From: Cercis canadensis
Lineage: Eukaryota > Streptophyta > Magnoliopsida > Fabales > Fabaceae
DNA: 64,000 nt
NCBI GenBank assembly: GCA_003255065.1
Contig: QAOA01005184.1
Coordinates: forward strand, 278,663-342,662
Direction of reading: 5' to 3'
Shown here: positions 25,701 to 36,002 of the stretch, one piece after another
Numbering within the stretch: the stretch's first letter is position 1
Layout of the letters: every line of letters starts with the position of its first letter
Made by a program: the position numbers and the translations under genes
Notes under the pieces: generated by a model
What the model was told of the DNA's origin: nothing
What the model saw: only the letters and a program-made list of their open reading frames with translations
Databases searched by the model: none

Positions 25701-25951
25701 AGCTTGTAGTGACCATCGAAAAAGGGACAGGGAAGGCCAGGGATCTTGCTCCCTTTGTACCATAATCTGAAGAGCTTGAAGAATTTTTTGAGCAACAGAG
25801 CATAGATGGCAATGAGAGCAAGCCATTGAAAAGCATTGATTTCTATGGTGGCATAGTCCCTCAAAATCTTAGATTTTTCAGCAGAAGTGCAAGAGGTGAA
25901 TCTTGATGGAAGGAGTAAAAGTAGCAAGGGATGAGAAACACACGGGTTCAT
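19772..25951 (-). CDS. Cytochrome P450 monooxygenase, complete, family not assigned
   Basis: A membrane-anchored heme-thiolate oxygenase of the ER; substrate unknown. Seven exons join in frame to 572 aa: 25951-25678, 24560-24361, 23565-22921, 22354-22204, 21388-21212, 20736-20567, 19873-19772, all with GT..AG introns. A membrane anchor lies at about residues 40-58, then a basic patch and a Pro-rich hinge (KIPGLPCP, 69-76). The ExxR motif of helix K is ESLR at 405-408. The PERF-like element is FNPYRF at 460-465. The heme loop is PFGSGTCACVG with axial Cys517; the usual Arg two residues before it is Cys515. In helix I the segment HGCQQT (348-353) replaces the usual AGx(D/E)T(T/S), so the acid and the first Thr are Gln. 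Exon number and an exon 3 of 645 bp suggest a non-A-type P450 (inference). No stop or frameshift is seen, so the gene should be functional, though with non-standard catalytic residues. Confidence 0.9.
24181..24286. repeat. Hairpin-forming inverted repeat in a P450 intron
   Basis: Two arms of about 41 bp (24181-24221 and 24246-24286) are inverted near copies. The left includes 'gaaccattcttgggcgtgca' and ends in 'aaaagctt'; the right starts 'aagcttttgggtgca' and includes 'gcccaagaatgg'. The loop is about 24 bases. It lies in the intron between exons 2 and 3 of the P450 gene and may be a tiny MITE or a small-RNA-forming hairpin. Confidence 0.65.
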
Positions 25952-26135
25952 TTTCTCATCAGAGAATAAGATTTGGGTTCTGCTCCTACTGAGGCTTTGG
26001 CAATTGGTACGGGACTGCTGCTGACTTATTTGGCCTCAGAGCACACAAGACAAGACAGACAATCAAACTTGCTCTCGTTGTCTGGCGAGTTGGCGTCTTT
26101 GCTTGTTTGATTGGGAAATATGGTGATGAGAGTGC

Positions 26136-26143
26136 CACGTGGC
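26136..26143. promoter_or_regulatory. G-box (CCACGTGG) upstream of the P450 gene
   Basis: A palindromic G-box lies about 190 bp upstream of the P450 start codon at 25951. Such sites bind bZIP or bHLH factors in plants and often mediate light, ABA or jasmonate responses. Position and sequence are seen; activity is not proven. Confidence 0.4.
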
Positions 26144-26159
26144 CGTTCGGAACAGTACT

Positions 26160-26717
26160 AAAAAAAAATATATCACTATATCATTATATTTTATATTAAG
26201 TTAAAAAGAAAATAATTTTTTGCAATTATTTATAATTTATTATATTCATTATTTTTCTTTTATTTTATTTTGTTTTTTTCTCTCTTTTTATGGGCCTTTT
26301 TTTTTTCTTGTTTTAGTTGTTAGCGTTAAATTTACAACTTAGTGTATTTCACTGGAAAATAAATTGTAAATATTTTTTTAATTTTTAAATATCTAAGTAA
26401 TTTTTTTATAAATATTTTCGGATTTATTTTCACATAAATTTTAAAAAAATTCTTTTTTTATATAAATTTTAAAAAAAAATCTTAAGTGTTAGTCATAAAA
26501 TTTAAATTATCTAAATAACTCACTTTTTATATAAGATAATTGTATAAGTCCTTATTAAAGTTTTTTGTTCAATTACACTAATTTTTTTTATTCAACAATT
26601 ATATTTATAATTACTATTTAAGAAAAATTAGCTGTGAAAAAGTCTCGTGCAATAGGGGCTTAATCTAGTTGTAAATATTTTTCTTGGTCAGATAAACAAG
26701 ACCTTTTTGTTGCACTA
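26160..26717. other. Intergenic, very AT-rich
   Basis: Long T and A tracts and no open frame of note. Nothing else seen. Confidence 0.6.
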
Positions 26718-26726
26718 TTTTAAAAA

Positions 26727-27275
26727 GGCTTAATTACAATTTTGGTTCCCTTATTTTAACTACTTGAACGTTTTGGTCATTCTTCTTTAAAATTGAACTA
26801 TTAAGTCCCTCTATATTCATAAAATATACAAGTTTAGTCCATTTATCTTTAAGTCAAAATTTTTAGGTTTATTTCAAGTTGTAAAGTTCTCTGATTCATA
26901 ATCCAACCGTTTAGATTGAAGAGCTGCGTCTTGTGAATCTTTTCATTAAATTTCAGCTCGATCTAACGGTGAATAAGTCTAAATTTTTGGTTAGATGAAA
27001 ACTTATGGTTTTGGTATGTTGGGCTGAGTTTCACCGTTAAATCGAGCTCAAATTTAGTAAGAAGGTTCACAAGATGTAGCCCTTCAATCTGAACGGTGGG
27101 ATTATGAATCAGAGAACTTTACACCTTGAAATAAACCTAAGAATTTTGACTTAAAGATAAATGGACTAAACTTGTACATTTTATGAATATAAAGGGACTC
27201 AATAGTTTATTTTTAAAGAAGGGGGACCAAAACGTTCAAGTGGTTAAAATAGGGGACCAAAATTACAATTAAGCC
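26727..27275. mobile_element. Foldback MITE of 549 bp with 9-bp target duplication
   Basis: The element is almost entirely one long palindrome. It begins 'ggcttaattacaattttggt' and ends with the inverted 'accaaaattacaattaagcc'. The arms stay alignable up to the centre near 27000. The flanks are 'ttttaaaaa' on both sides (26718-26726 and 27276-27284), a 9-bp direct repeat as Mutator-type transposases make. Because that flank is itself AT-simple, the target-site call is strong but not absolute. No coding capacity. A transcript through it would form a nearly perfect double strand of about 250 bp. Confidence 0.8.
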
Positions 27276-27359
27276 TTTTAAAAATTATTATATGTGACAA
27301 AATATTAATTTAATTGGTTCATTTAAAATGTTTTTATTTAAATTCATATTTTTTTTTTC

Positions 27360-27700
27360 ATTTTATAATTAGGCATAGTGCAATTGGGGTATTGGTCGGT
27401 GTTTAGGAGGTCTATTGCAAACGTGCCAGCGCTATCAGCAATAGAAAAATAAGACGTGGACACGGGTTTGGCATCTAAAGATTCCTAGCAAGCTAAGCAT
27501 ATTTATATGGATAATGCTTCACGGTTAGGAAAGCTCAATATTTATAGGAATGTCTCCCTAGTAGTTCATGTCGGTAGGTTGTTGCCCTTCCATTTTATTT
27601 CCTTTGGGGAGTGACCTCAATTCTTGCTTTGCAAGGTTACTCATTCTTATATTTTCATCATCAATGAAACTTGCCTAACTTTAACCAAAAAAACCAAAAA
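27360..27700 (+). mobile_element. Possible LINE 3' end relic
   Basis: A GC-richer stretch between AT-rich blocks ends with 'catcaatgaaacttgcc' followed by an A-rich tail ('accaaaaaaaccaaaaaaaa'). This looks like the 3' end of a plant non-LTR retrotransposon. I cannot recognise a reverse-transcriptase frame in it. Confidence 0.3.
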
Positions 27701-28710
27701 AAAGTCAACAACAAGAATGATATTTTTTAGAAGAATTATTGTGAAATAAAAAGAATTTTAAGAGATTTCAAAATTTTAAATTTAAATAAAAATGTTTTAT
27801 TATGAAAAATGCAAATAAAAATAATTATTCTACTTTAGTTATAATATTTGGTTATTTTTCATGACCTTTGACCATTTATAGTTTTATAACGAAGGTGTAA
27901 CTTTGAAACTAACATTGACTTTACACCATTTTAGTTTAGATGGAGCTAGACTTTCTAAATTTGAGATAAGCAATATTGTTTTAAGGATTTTGTTGTCAAA
28001 ATATTTATAATTATAATCTTAGGTATTAGAGCATTTTAAGAAATTTTTTTTTTTTTTTTTGTAAAAAAAGACCTTGAACATAGTGTTTGGTAAGCGAACT
28101 ATTTTAGAGGATGAGCAATGATGTGCCTATTGTATAACTTAAGTTATAATAAATAATTTTTATGCAAATTTGGTATTAAAATTAAAGTTGACCTAGTGGT
28201 AAATATTTTTTTTCCCTTTCTTGGAAGGATGGTTCAAATCCAATATTTATCTATTATGCAATCTAAATAAAAATAAGTAAATTATAATACAAATCTATTC
28301 ACAAAAGATGCATTAGTTTGATGTTATAAGCCTCTTATTTCAAGGATCAAATTTTTTTGTGACAATTTTGAAAAAAAAATAAAAATTTTAGTGAACCATC
28401 TGGTTATGGAAAATCAGACCGGTTCAACTGATCTTTGCCTGTTTAACTGCTCAAACGAGTTGACCCCCTTAATCGAATCGGAATGTAGATTGGGCACCAA
28501 TTGGACCGGTTGAATCTCTCGATCTAATTCGATTTTTAAAGCACCACTTGAACATAACACTCTCCTTGAAAAATGAGCCTTCTAACTGTCAGCCTAGATG
28601 ATAAACTTTCTCTTTTTTTTTTTTTCATTTGATTTCTTTTATAAGAATTTTCTATTCTTTTAAAAAATAATTGCAAGAACTAAATAAGCTTACGTTCTTT
28701 CCTAACTCAT
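27701..28710. other. Intergenic, no gene seen
   Basis: AT-rich. The part near 28395-28560 ('accggttcaactgatc' and 'ttggaccggttgaat') is richer in GC and has an inverted-looking pair of ACCGGTT motifs, probably an old repeat. No supported gene. Confidence 0.45.
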
Positions 28711-28742
28711 TTTATTTTCTTTTTAAAAAGAGGAGGAAATGG

Positions 28743-28758
28743 TTTTTGGCGCCAAAAC
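28743..28758. promoter_or_regulatory. Palindromic E2F-type site upstream of MAP65
   Basis: 'tttttggcgccaaaac' contains the perfect E2F/DP consensus palindrome TTTTGGCGCCAAAA. It lies about 250 bp upstream of the first MAP65 start codon. E2F sites drive S-phase and G2/M genes, which fits a microtubule-bundling protein of dividing cells. Units B and C lack this region. Confidence 0.6.
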
Positions 28759-28964
28759 CGAAAAGCTGCGAGTCCACCATTCTCTTTTCGAAAGGGATTC
28801 TCACTCTCAAATCTAGGGATCTTCCAAACACCAATTTATGAATTGCAGGACCAAAAAGGCAATTACAACAACAAACGCTCGTAACGCTCGCCCTTTCTGA
28901 TTTCTTCCCCTCACACCTCTCTCTTTCTTTCTTTCTTAGGGTTGGACTTGCTCTTCTCCTTCTC

Positions 28965-29486
28965 AACTCATTGCTCAACACCTCTTCTTCTTCTTCGGAA
29001 AATGGCGGCCACCCTTCCTTCTCTCTCGCCCTCTCGCACCACTTGCGCCTCTCTTCTCCATGAATTGCAGGTTCTCTGGCTTAATTTCATCCTAATTCTT
29101 TTGTGCTGGTGATAAAGTCTATGTTTTGTGCTCTTAAATTGAAGGAAAACGAAACGAAGTGAATTTCGAGTTTTTGGTTGTTAAGGTCTTCCATTGGAGA
29201 CAAGAAAGTCGAGATTTTTTTTTTNAACTCATTGGTCAACACCTCTTCTTCTTCTTCGGAAAATGGCGGCCACCCTTCCTTCTCTCTCGCCCTCTCGCAC
29301 CACTTGCGCCTCTCTTCTCCATGAATTGCAGGTTCTCTGGCTTAATTTGATCCTAATTCTTTTGTGCTGGTGATAAAGTCTATGTTTTGTGCTCTTAAAT
29401 TGAAGGAAAACGAAACGAAGTGAATTTTGAGTTTTTGGTTGTTAAGGTCTTCCATTGGAGACAAGAAAGTCGAGATTTTTTTTTTC
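28965..29486. repeat. 260-bp direct duplication on both sides of an N (29225)
   Basis: Positions 28965-29224 and 29226-29486 are nearly identical, from 'aactcattg' through MAP65 exon 1 to the T run after 'gaaagtcgagat'. A single N sits exactly at the junction. This is the signature of two overlapping contigs joined without merging, so the second exon 1 is probably not real. A true tandem duplication cannot be excluded. Confidence 0.75.
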
Positions 29487-32400
29487 CTGGCTAAAGAATG
29501 GAATGGCAGGAATTGTGGAAATTTCCATTTTGATGTTGCAATGTATGTATGTATGTATGTATGTATGGATTATTTTCGTTGATTTAGGCTGTAAGGATGT
29601 ATACTGTGATTTCAAGTCCATGTTTCGCTGGTTTGACTTGGAATTTTGCAACTGAGTCATTATTTCAGGATGATATGATCATTTTTGTTTTTAAAAGAGA
29701 AAATTTCTGATGGGAACTATCTGTGTTTTATGATTCAGTTCTTCTTTTTGCATGGTTCAAATTGTGTCCTTTTTTACTTCGTCTCTTGTCTGCTATGAAC
29801 TATTTTTTTCAGAAAAATCTATCAGATTGCTTTTTGCATATTTTGCGGTTTTATGACCCCCTATCTTTTTCAGATATTATGGGATGAAATTGGGGAGAGT
29901 GACAGTGATAGAGACAAGATGCTACTTCAACTTGAGCAAGAATGCCTTGACATTTACCGGAGGAAGGTTGAGAAAGAAAGAAAGTATAAGGCTGACTTAT
30001 ACCAGTCATTAGCTGATGCTGAAGCTGATGTCACCAATCTTATTTCTGCCCTTGGGGAATGTACCTCATTTTCACGGGTTTGTTTCCATTTTTCATAGTT
30101 GCCGCTCTTAATACTAGCAATAACAAAGTTTTATCATCTAATTGATTAGAATAGGCGCTTGAAACTTGCTGGAGTGAAATGTTTTCTCTTGCTGACACTG
30201 CTGCTATACTGTATGTGCTTTTATGTATGAATGAAAAACATAATTTGATGACTTTTCTTTTGGATGTTACTGAGGAAGAGTTTAGGTTTTCTTAGACTAT
30301 GTAGTCTTAATAAGGTATTTTCTCGGAGTTTAAGGAATAGGAGGCATCTATTGCTTCATATTAACGGTAATTTATGCAAAACTACAAAGAATATTTTCTA
30401 AAAGAACTCTCTGCTATACTGCTTCCTGGAACTTTTAAAATTACATTTACTATGAGCATTCTGCCACCTTATCTCCCGTTTTTTGGAATGCCTCCTGCTT
30501 GGTATTTGACTATTTGCAATATATCGTGTCTGTCCCTCTGTATAATTATCACTTGTCAATTGAATTAAGCAATTCAATTCTTCATTTGAAAGGGAAGGGG
30601 CACTCTTAAGGAGCAAATAGCTACTATAAGACCTGTCTTAGAAAACTTGAGGTCGAAGAAGGAGAGTAGAATCGAGGAATTTTCAGAGATACAGTCCCAG
30701 ATTGCTCAGATATGTGCTGAGATAGCAGGCTGTGGGCAGTCCAAAGGTGCCACAGATCCACAAGCAAATCAATGTGATTTGTCATTGAAGAAGTTGGGTG
30801 AACTTAAGTCACACCTTCAGGAACTTCAGAATGAAAAGGTTTTAGCACACATGGGATTCAGAACTTACTGTAATACTAGACTTTTAAATTCTATTTTTCT
30901 TATTATTGTTTTTCTCTCCATGCAGATCTTACGTCTACAGAAAGTGAACAGTCATATCAATACCATTCATGAGCTCTCAGTTGTAATGTCAATTGATTTT
31001 TTGAAGAAACTAAATGAAATTCATCCTAGCTTGGGTGATTCATCAAACCGTACACCAAAGAGTATCGGCAATGACACTCTTGCCAGATTAACAGGGGTTA
31101 TTCATTCTCTAAAGCAGGAGAAGCAACAAAGGCTGCAAAAGGTGACTTATTCTGATCTCGATGAGATAGTGTGAATGAACTTATACTTGTGTTTGGGTGC
31201 GCATGTATGTGCCCCTCCGTATACAAGTGGTGTAGGTATAAAATTTCAGTTGATATACAACAAATGATTGCTTTATGAATCATACCAATACTTACCACTC
31301 ACCATTAAATCTTTAACTTATTATTTTCTGAATTACCTTTGACACGTGTGCATTGAATTACTTTGCACTCAATGTAATTTGCCAAATGCCACTTGAAAAT
31401 TTAGATCTCTTGCTGATTTATTACTTAGAAATCAATGTTTTATTGGCTTATGTAGGTGTTTGAATAGTTCATTTAACTTGGAGTACTGGGTACATAGTTC
31501 TGAATCCTAATTATTTTGTGCTCACTGTTGAAGCTTAAATTCTTATGTACTAAGTGACATGATGTGTGATACCTCAAATTAGTTTTGATGGATCAAGATG
31601 GATTTATATGTATAGGTTAGTTTGTAGTAGCTCGCATAAGGTGTGTGCTTAGGTCAGCTTTGGCTGCTACCAGGGATCCAATATTAACAGTTCTTTTCGG
31701 GGTCAAGGATATAGGGTTTAGCCCATTTCCTTGTTTGTGTCTGTGTGTATACATGTAATGCAGAAGCCTGATGCATGAGCTTTATTGCATATCCTTTAGG
31801 TTTTTCAAAATAACATTGGTTCAAAGTCAACAAACCAATTTTTTCCTTTTCTAAGATTAAAAACTATTTGGGCCACAAATAAACACACTAGTGTCAGCAT
31901 TTGAGTTTACTTCAAAATATTTGTGAAATTATGTGGAGAAGTTTCCATCATAATGGAAATATGTCGTTATGTTGTAGGTACAAGAGCTTGCTGTCTCCCT
32001 GGTAGAGCTGTGGGATCTTATGGAAACACCAATCGATGAGCAAAGGATCTTTAGCCATGTTACTAGCTTAATTTCATCTTCAGTTGATGAAGTGTTGAAA
32101 CAATTTTGCCTTTCTGTGGATGTAATTGAGCAGGTGAAGATTTATTATCTTGAAATTGTCTTTCCTTGCAAATTGCAATTGTTTATTTGCTGAGAAGTAA
32201 GAACTATTGTGATGATTTTAATTGCTAATATATTTATGTATTCCAATTATGTCATTTTAGGCTGAGATTGAAGTTCAGCGCTTAAATGTTCTGAAAGCCA
32301 GTAAGATGAAGGATCTGGTGTTTAAGAGGCAGACTGAGCTTGAAGAGATTTACAGAGGAGTTCACATGGATGTGGATAGTGATGCAGCTAGACGGATTCT

Positions 32401-34479
32401 GACTAGCCTCATAGAATCTGGTTAGTGAGTGATCTGTCTCTTTTTTTTTTCCCCCCTCATAGATCCTAGAGTACTATTAAAAATTTACATTACTCTCTTA
32501 GAAGTGCATGCCAGCGTTTGAACCTGTCTTTATTTTTGTAATCTTGACCTCAAACTTTTATGTTTACTCTATAGATTGTTAATCTTTTTGGAATGATCTT
32601 GTATTTTTCTTTAAATAACCTTGTGCCTTGAAGGTCTTCTAACCCAGTGTATCATTTAATGCCTTTATAGGTAGTATTGATATGTCTGATTTGCTCCAGA
32701 GCATGGATGATCAAATAAAAAAAGCCAAAGAGCAAGCTCTAAGTAGGAAGGATATCTTCGATAAGGTAGAGAAATGGAAATTTGCAGCTGAGGAGGAAAA
32801 GTGGCTAGATGAATATGAAAGGGTAAATAATGCTTTTAAGTTTCTTTCATAGTTCGTTAGGTTTATATTTATGTTAATGCAATTGAAATTTATTAACATG
32901 GAGAGCAATAGATGGTATTTAATATTTGTATCATCATTTTCATGAAGGGTAAATACTGTTTTTTTTTTTTTTTTAAATCTCATTGTCAGGATGAAAATCG
33001 ATATAGTGCAGTAAGAGGAGCTCACAAAAATTTGCAACGGGCAGAAAAAGCACGGACCCTGGTCACCAAAATACCATGTGAGTTCTTAACTGTCATTCAT
33101 TTGTATTATTAGCTCATGACTCTCTAGATTGAATAGCAATGAAAGTGGATTTTGTTACTAGAACAAAGCCTCAGTTTTCTGCAATCAGCTGAGTGGTTTA
33201 AGTATCAATCAAATCAAATCAGTCTCAAGTGGAAGCAAGTCATGGATTAACATTAGTTCACATGAACAAAGATTTGTCTACAATACACATATTATATACA
33301 AAGGAGATTGTTATATAATATAAAAAAGAATTGTCTACAAGACACATACTATTGTCTATATATAAAAAGTTCTCTATGGCAGACATACTATATACAAAGA
33401 TGTTATATAGTATTTAGCATCCCATATCACTATCCATTGCTNCAAAGATTTGTCTACAGTACACATATTATATACAAAGGAGATTGTTATATAATATAAA
33501 AAAGAATTGTCTACAAGACACATACTATTGTCTATATATAAAAAGTTCTCTATGGCAGACATACTATATACAAAGATGTTATATAGTATTTAGCATCCCA
33601 TATCACTATCCATTGCTAGGTTGTGAACTTTTTCTTTATTCTGCTATCTTATTGGTCGAACACTAGCCATCTTTGATGCCTTTCACTGACCAGCTATCGT
33701 TGAGAATTTGATTGCAAAAGTAAAAGCCTGGGAGACGGAAAAAGGAATACCTTTCTTATATGATAAGGTGATGAACCTACTGTTTCTGTTTTTCGTGTGA
33801 TAACAGGTATAGATTTTTCCAGTTTGCAACACTTCCAAATTTGCTTTTCAGGTTCCATTGTTGCATAGATTGGATGAATATACTGTGCAAAGGCAGCAGA
33901 GAGAAGAAGAGAAACGCAAAGCTAGGGTATGACTTGAATTCAACATTTTCTCCTCACCTCACTCTTTCCATTCACTTCTATATGTCAAGATTTTAATTCA
34001 TCCAAGATATGAATCTCCTTTTCACGTCTTGTATCTGTTGCATGTTGTATGACCATTTCATATACTCTTATGTTGGATTAAATATCTCTTTACCAATTCT
34101 CCCATATGATAAGTTGTGATTGCACAGCTTTAATTGGTTATTTGCTGTATAATTTTCAAGAACTGTGGGTACTTTTTCCTATGCAAAATTTGTTGGTTTA
34201 TGGTTATGCCAACAGGAGCAGAAAAGGCTGCAGGAACAACTTGCTGTAGAAAAAGAGGCACTCTTTGGTTCAAGGTCTGCAACAAAGAAGCCTCTGGGTC
34301 AGAGCACTAATGGCAATACCACAATTGGAACACCTAATGGGCGTCGAGTGCTTACTCCTTCAAGCCGTTATGGAACCTCAGGTTCAAAGGAACGCAGAGA
34401 AAGTGGGAGGGTGAATAACATAATTCCAGTGAACTATGTTGCTCTTTCTAAAAATGATTCTGTTTCCAAGGGAAGCTAG
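29002..34479 (+). CDS. MAP65 microtubule-associated protein (PRC1/Ase1 family), unit A
   Basis: Homodimeric MAP65/PRC1/Ase1 proteins cross-link antiparallel microtubules in cortical arrays, spindle and phragmoplast. Eleven exons join in frame to 567 aa: 29002-29070 (or its duplicate 29263-29331), 29874-30077, 30593-30838, 30926-31141, 31978-32133, 32261-32420, 32671-32822, 32990-33077, 33694-33767, 33852-33926, 34216-34479. Exon 1 encodes [19 protein letters not shown]. Then follow [14 protein letters not shown], coiled-coil stretches rich in Glu/Lys, and the conserved microtubule-binding core in exons 7 to 10 ([55 protein letters not shown]). The tail carries GTPNGRR and LTPSSR, possible CDK sites. 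At 567 aa it is near the usual length. No lesion is seen. This is the only intact MAP65 in the window. Confidence 0.92.
29541..29567. repeat. GTAT/ATGT microsatellite in MAP65 intron 1
   Basis: About six copies of a four-base 'tatg' unit. It is a simple repeat in the first intron of the unit A gene and lies just 5' of the point where homology to units B and C starts (29630). Confidence 0.7.
33266..33617. repeat. 175-bp direct duplication around an N (33442) in MAP65 intron 8
   Basis: 33266-33441 and 33443-33617 are near identical and meet at a single N. The homologous intron in unit B (about 46745-46917) has only one copy. This argues that the second copy here is an unmerged contig overlap. 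Confidence 0.75.
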
Positions 34480-36002
34480 GGCTCCTCTTATCATGGAATT
34501 TTTTGTAAATCGTTTTTTATGTAAATGCACATATTCTACAAGGGGTAATTCTTCCTACCCAACTTTGTATAGATATTTAGCTTCTCATATGATAGGTAAA
34601 GAAATTGTCAAATACAAGTGTTGAAGTGGACAATGAAGATGGATTGTTCGACTTGAAAGGCCTAGTCAATGAATCATATGCAATTTGACCCCTTAATGTG
34701 GCAAAAATTGCATAAATACATGTTTTTGGAACTTGAGGAATCACATAAACAATACCTTTCTACTATAACTTTTTAGTGACAATCATCGGTTAATATGTGA
34801 AAAATCATGCCATGCAGATTACTCGTTGAACTCATTTCACCAAATATATTTTACTAGTTGTAAGGGTTGAGAGAAAAATATCAAGTAGATTTTTCTCTCT
34901 ACCAAATCTCTTGATACATCTTTTGACGCTTATTTTTATAATGGTACAATTTATAATCAAATTCTTTCAATAGAGCCAAAATGCAATATTCAGTCATACT
35001 TCTATGGGATAAAATCTTTTGGCCCTTGGTTGGTTTATTGACTATAATCTTCAAATATAAATCATGACTTAGGAGGAGAAAATACAAGAGCAATATGCTA
35101 ACTAAACTTGATACAAAAGCATTTTAAGAGGGTCATTTAAGTCTTATTGAACATCTATTTGAGAAAATTTTCTCAGTTTGTAAAAGTTATTATAGGTACT
35201 ACCATGTCCTTTTTCAATAGAGGCTAGTTCAGTAATTGGTAATTCTTGCAAGACCATGATCATCACATAACAAAATTGATTGTAACAGAGTAATCTTTCT
35301 CTTAAGAAGTTGTTCATACTATCTAGAATAATTGTCTGAATGCCACTTAATTACCAGAAATTGTGGACTAACAAATAAAAAGGGAATGAAATACACAAAC
35401 CAATTATGCAAGGAAAAAAAAAACGAAAAAAAACATGGAAGCATTGCAATTACATCCGAAAGAATATTCAGCAAAGAAATTGTGACATTAATACAGCACA
35501 TTCATAATTAGGGCTTAAAAACAGAAATTGAAGTCTTATAGCCTTACAGAGCAACTCCCACAACATACTACAAACTTCACAAATAGAAAGAGAGATAAAA
35601 TCACTCTAAGAAGAAGAAGGTGATGACCCCACTTCCATTCTTCAAGAGCTAAAATTACTCTCAAGAAACCACTTGGATTCATCAAGAGCTTCGTATTCTT
35701 TGGTTAAAGCAAGATGACCCCAAGAATTTACTTTATTTGGGGAATGGTGCACCAAATAAGGAATGAAGTATGACATTGTTGTGAAGGGCTAGTTGGAGAA
35801 TCTGAACTTGCACCAACATTGACAGAGGAAACCTATCAATTCATAGCAAAATATTAATATGCAAGACGAGATAGCTAGCAGTATTTTATATAAAGGTTGC
35901 ATTTATAATTTTAAACATTTGTAGCGCCAATAGTTTATAATTAGTAAGAGGAAAGGGGTACCTTGATATTTCAGAGTTGGTTGATGCGAAAGCATTCTCC
36001 AT
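34480..36002. other. MAP65 3' UTR and spacer to NLR1, duplicated elsewhere
   Basis: No gene. The first part is probably the 3' UTR of MAP65. The segment recurs with high similarity at 47780-49305, and in partly deleted form at about 40980-41990 and 63440-64000. The last 500 bp before 36003 are probably the 3' UTR of the NLR gene (minus strand). Confidence 0.7.

Noticed and set aside
30374-30616. ORFs on both strands, repeated in unit B near 43842-44084
   Set aside because: They lie in MAP65 intron 2, so conservation only reflects the segmental duplication.
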